5,742 nucleotides of DNA, from the NCBI GenBank assembly GCA_019242065.1, contig JAFAWJ010000467.1, positions 1-5,742 of the forward strand. The letters run 5' to 3'. The notes under the pieces are model-generated. The model made no database searches, was not told the origin of the DNA, and was given only the letters and a program-made list of their open reading frames with translations. Of the stretch, positions 5,552 through 5,742 are shown piece after piece; the first letter of the stretch is position 1, and the number at the start of each line of letters is the position of its first letter. Source of the stretch: Chloroflexota bacterium (GTDB lineage: Bacteria; Chloroflexota; UBA6077; CF-72). Position numbers and translations under genes: made by a program.

Positions 5552-5742
5552 ACATCCTGTCTCGGGTACTCGCCCCTGTTGCCGGATGCGCTCTCCGACA
5601 AAACCGCGGACACGGTGGTCCGACCTGGCAGCATCTACGAATTGCGCGACCTCGTGAGCCTCGCGGTCCGCAATCGGCAGCCCTTGACCATGCGCGGAGC
5701 GCGGACGGGCAACTACGGGCAATCGCGGCCGCTCGAAGGCTG
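5543..5742 (+). CDS. FAD-binding oxidoreductase (FAD-linked oxidase, PCMH-type domain), N-terminal fragment
   Basis: Sixty-six codons are visible before the right edge cuts the gene. The segment TADTVVRPGSIYELRDLVSL (21-40), then NRQPLTMRGARTGNYGQ (44-60) and RPLEG, matches the start of the FAD_binding_4 (PF01565) domain of GlcD-like flavin oxidases: a beta-strand ending in V-x-P-x-S/T, a helix, then the RGxxTGxxG loop that contacts the FAD pyrophosphate. Relatives most often have Gly where this protein has Arg54 (RGARTGN). GTG 5543 is chosen because it puts the domain at the usual distance from the N-terminus. The SD is weak (GGGA at 5535-5538). An in-frame GTG at 5504 is possible but has no SD, and a stop at 5471 limits any earlier start. 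No signal peptide is seen, so it is probably cytoplasmic. The substrate is unknown. It is divergent from the pseudoenzyme gene. Confidence 0.82.
   Translation, partial: MITTSCLGYSPLLPDALSDKTADTVVRPGSIYELRDLVSLAVRNRQPLTMRGARTGNYGQSRPLEG

Noticed and set aside
5419..5722. Two minus-strand frames upstream of the pseudoenzyme
   Set aside because: They run opposite the FAD-oxidase N-terminus, which has a recognisable domain, and have no homology features or RBS.

Overview
The window is GC-rich, densely coding, and carries four protein genes: two complete and two cut by the window edges. The style points to a high-GC bacterium, most likely Chloroflexota (Thermomicrobia-like). Secreted proteins carry long Thr/Pro/Ala linkers, one is exported by the Tat route, and there is an FAD-oxidase fragment with an RGxxTGNYGQ-type motif. 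This placement is an inference from style, not from a marker gene.

Layout. (1) Positions 1-2396, minus strand: a large secreted protein truncated at its C-terminus by the window edge. It has a Tat signal, a Pro/Thr/Ala linker, seven tandem FG-GAP/VCBS-type repeats (probably one seven-bladed beta-propeller), a second Pro/Thr-rich linker with 14-residue repeats, and a helical C-terminal region that I do not recognise. (2) Positions 2397-2735: a divergent intergenic region. (3) Positions 2736-4025, plus strand: a Sec-exported serine hydrolase of the class C beta-lactamase / DD-peptidase family with SxxK, YxN and HxG motifs intact. (4) Positions 4067-5422, minus strand, convergent with (3): a second exported protein of the same fold in which all three catalytic motifs are lost. 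It looks like an intact pseudoenzyme rather than a decayed gene. A 12-bp hairpin lies between the two stops and overlaps the stop codon of (4). (5) Positions 5423-5542: a short divergent promoter region. (6) Positions 5543-5742, plus strand: the N-terminus of an FAD-linked oxidase cut by the right edge.

Three of the four genes encode exported proteins, so the locus is about cell-surface or extracellular functions. The most notable object is the pairing of a catalytically equipped hydrolase with a homologue whose active site has been completely replaced. No operon spans the window, because neighbouring genes alternate in direction. I saw no tRNA, rRNA, CRISPR array, transposase or insertion-sequence ends.
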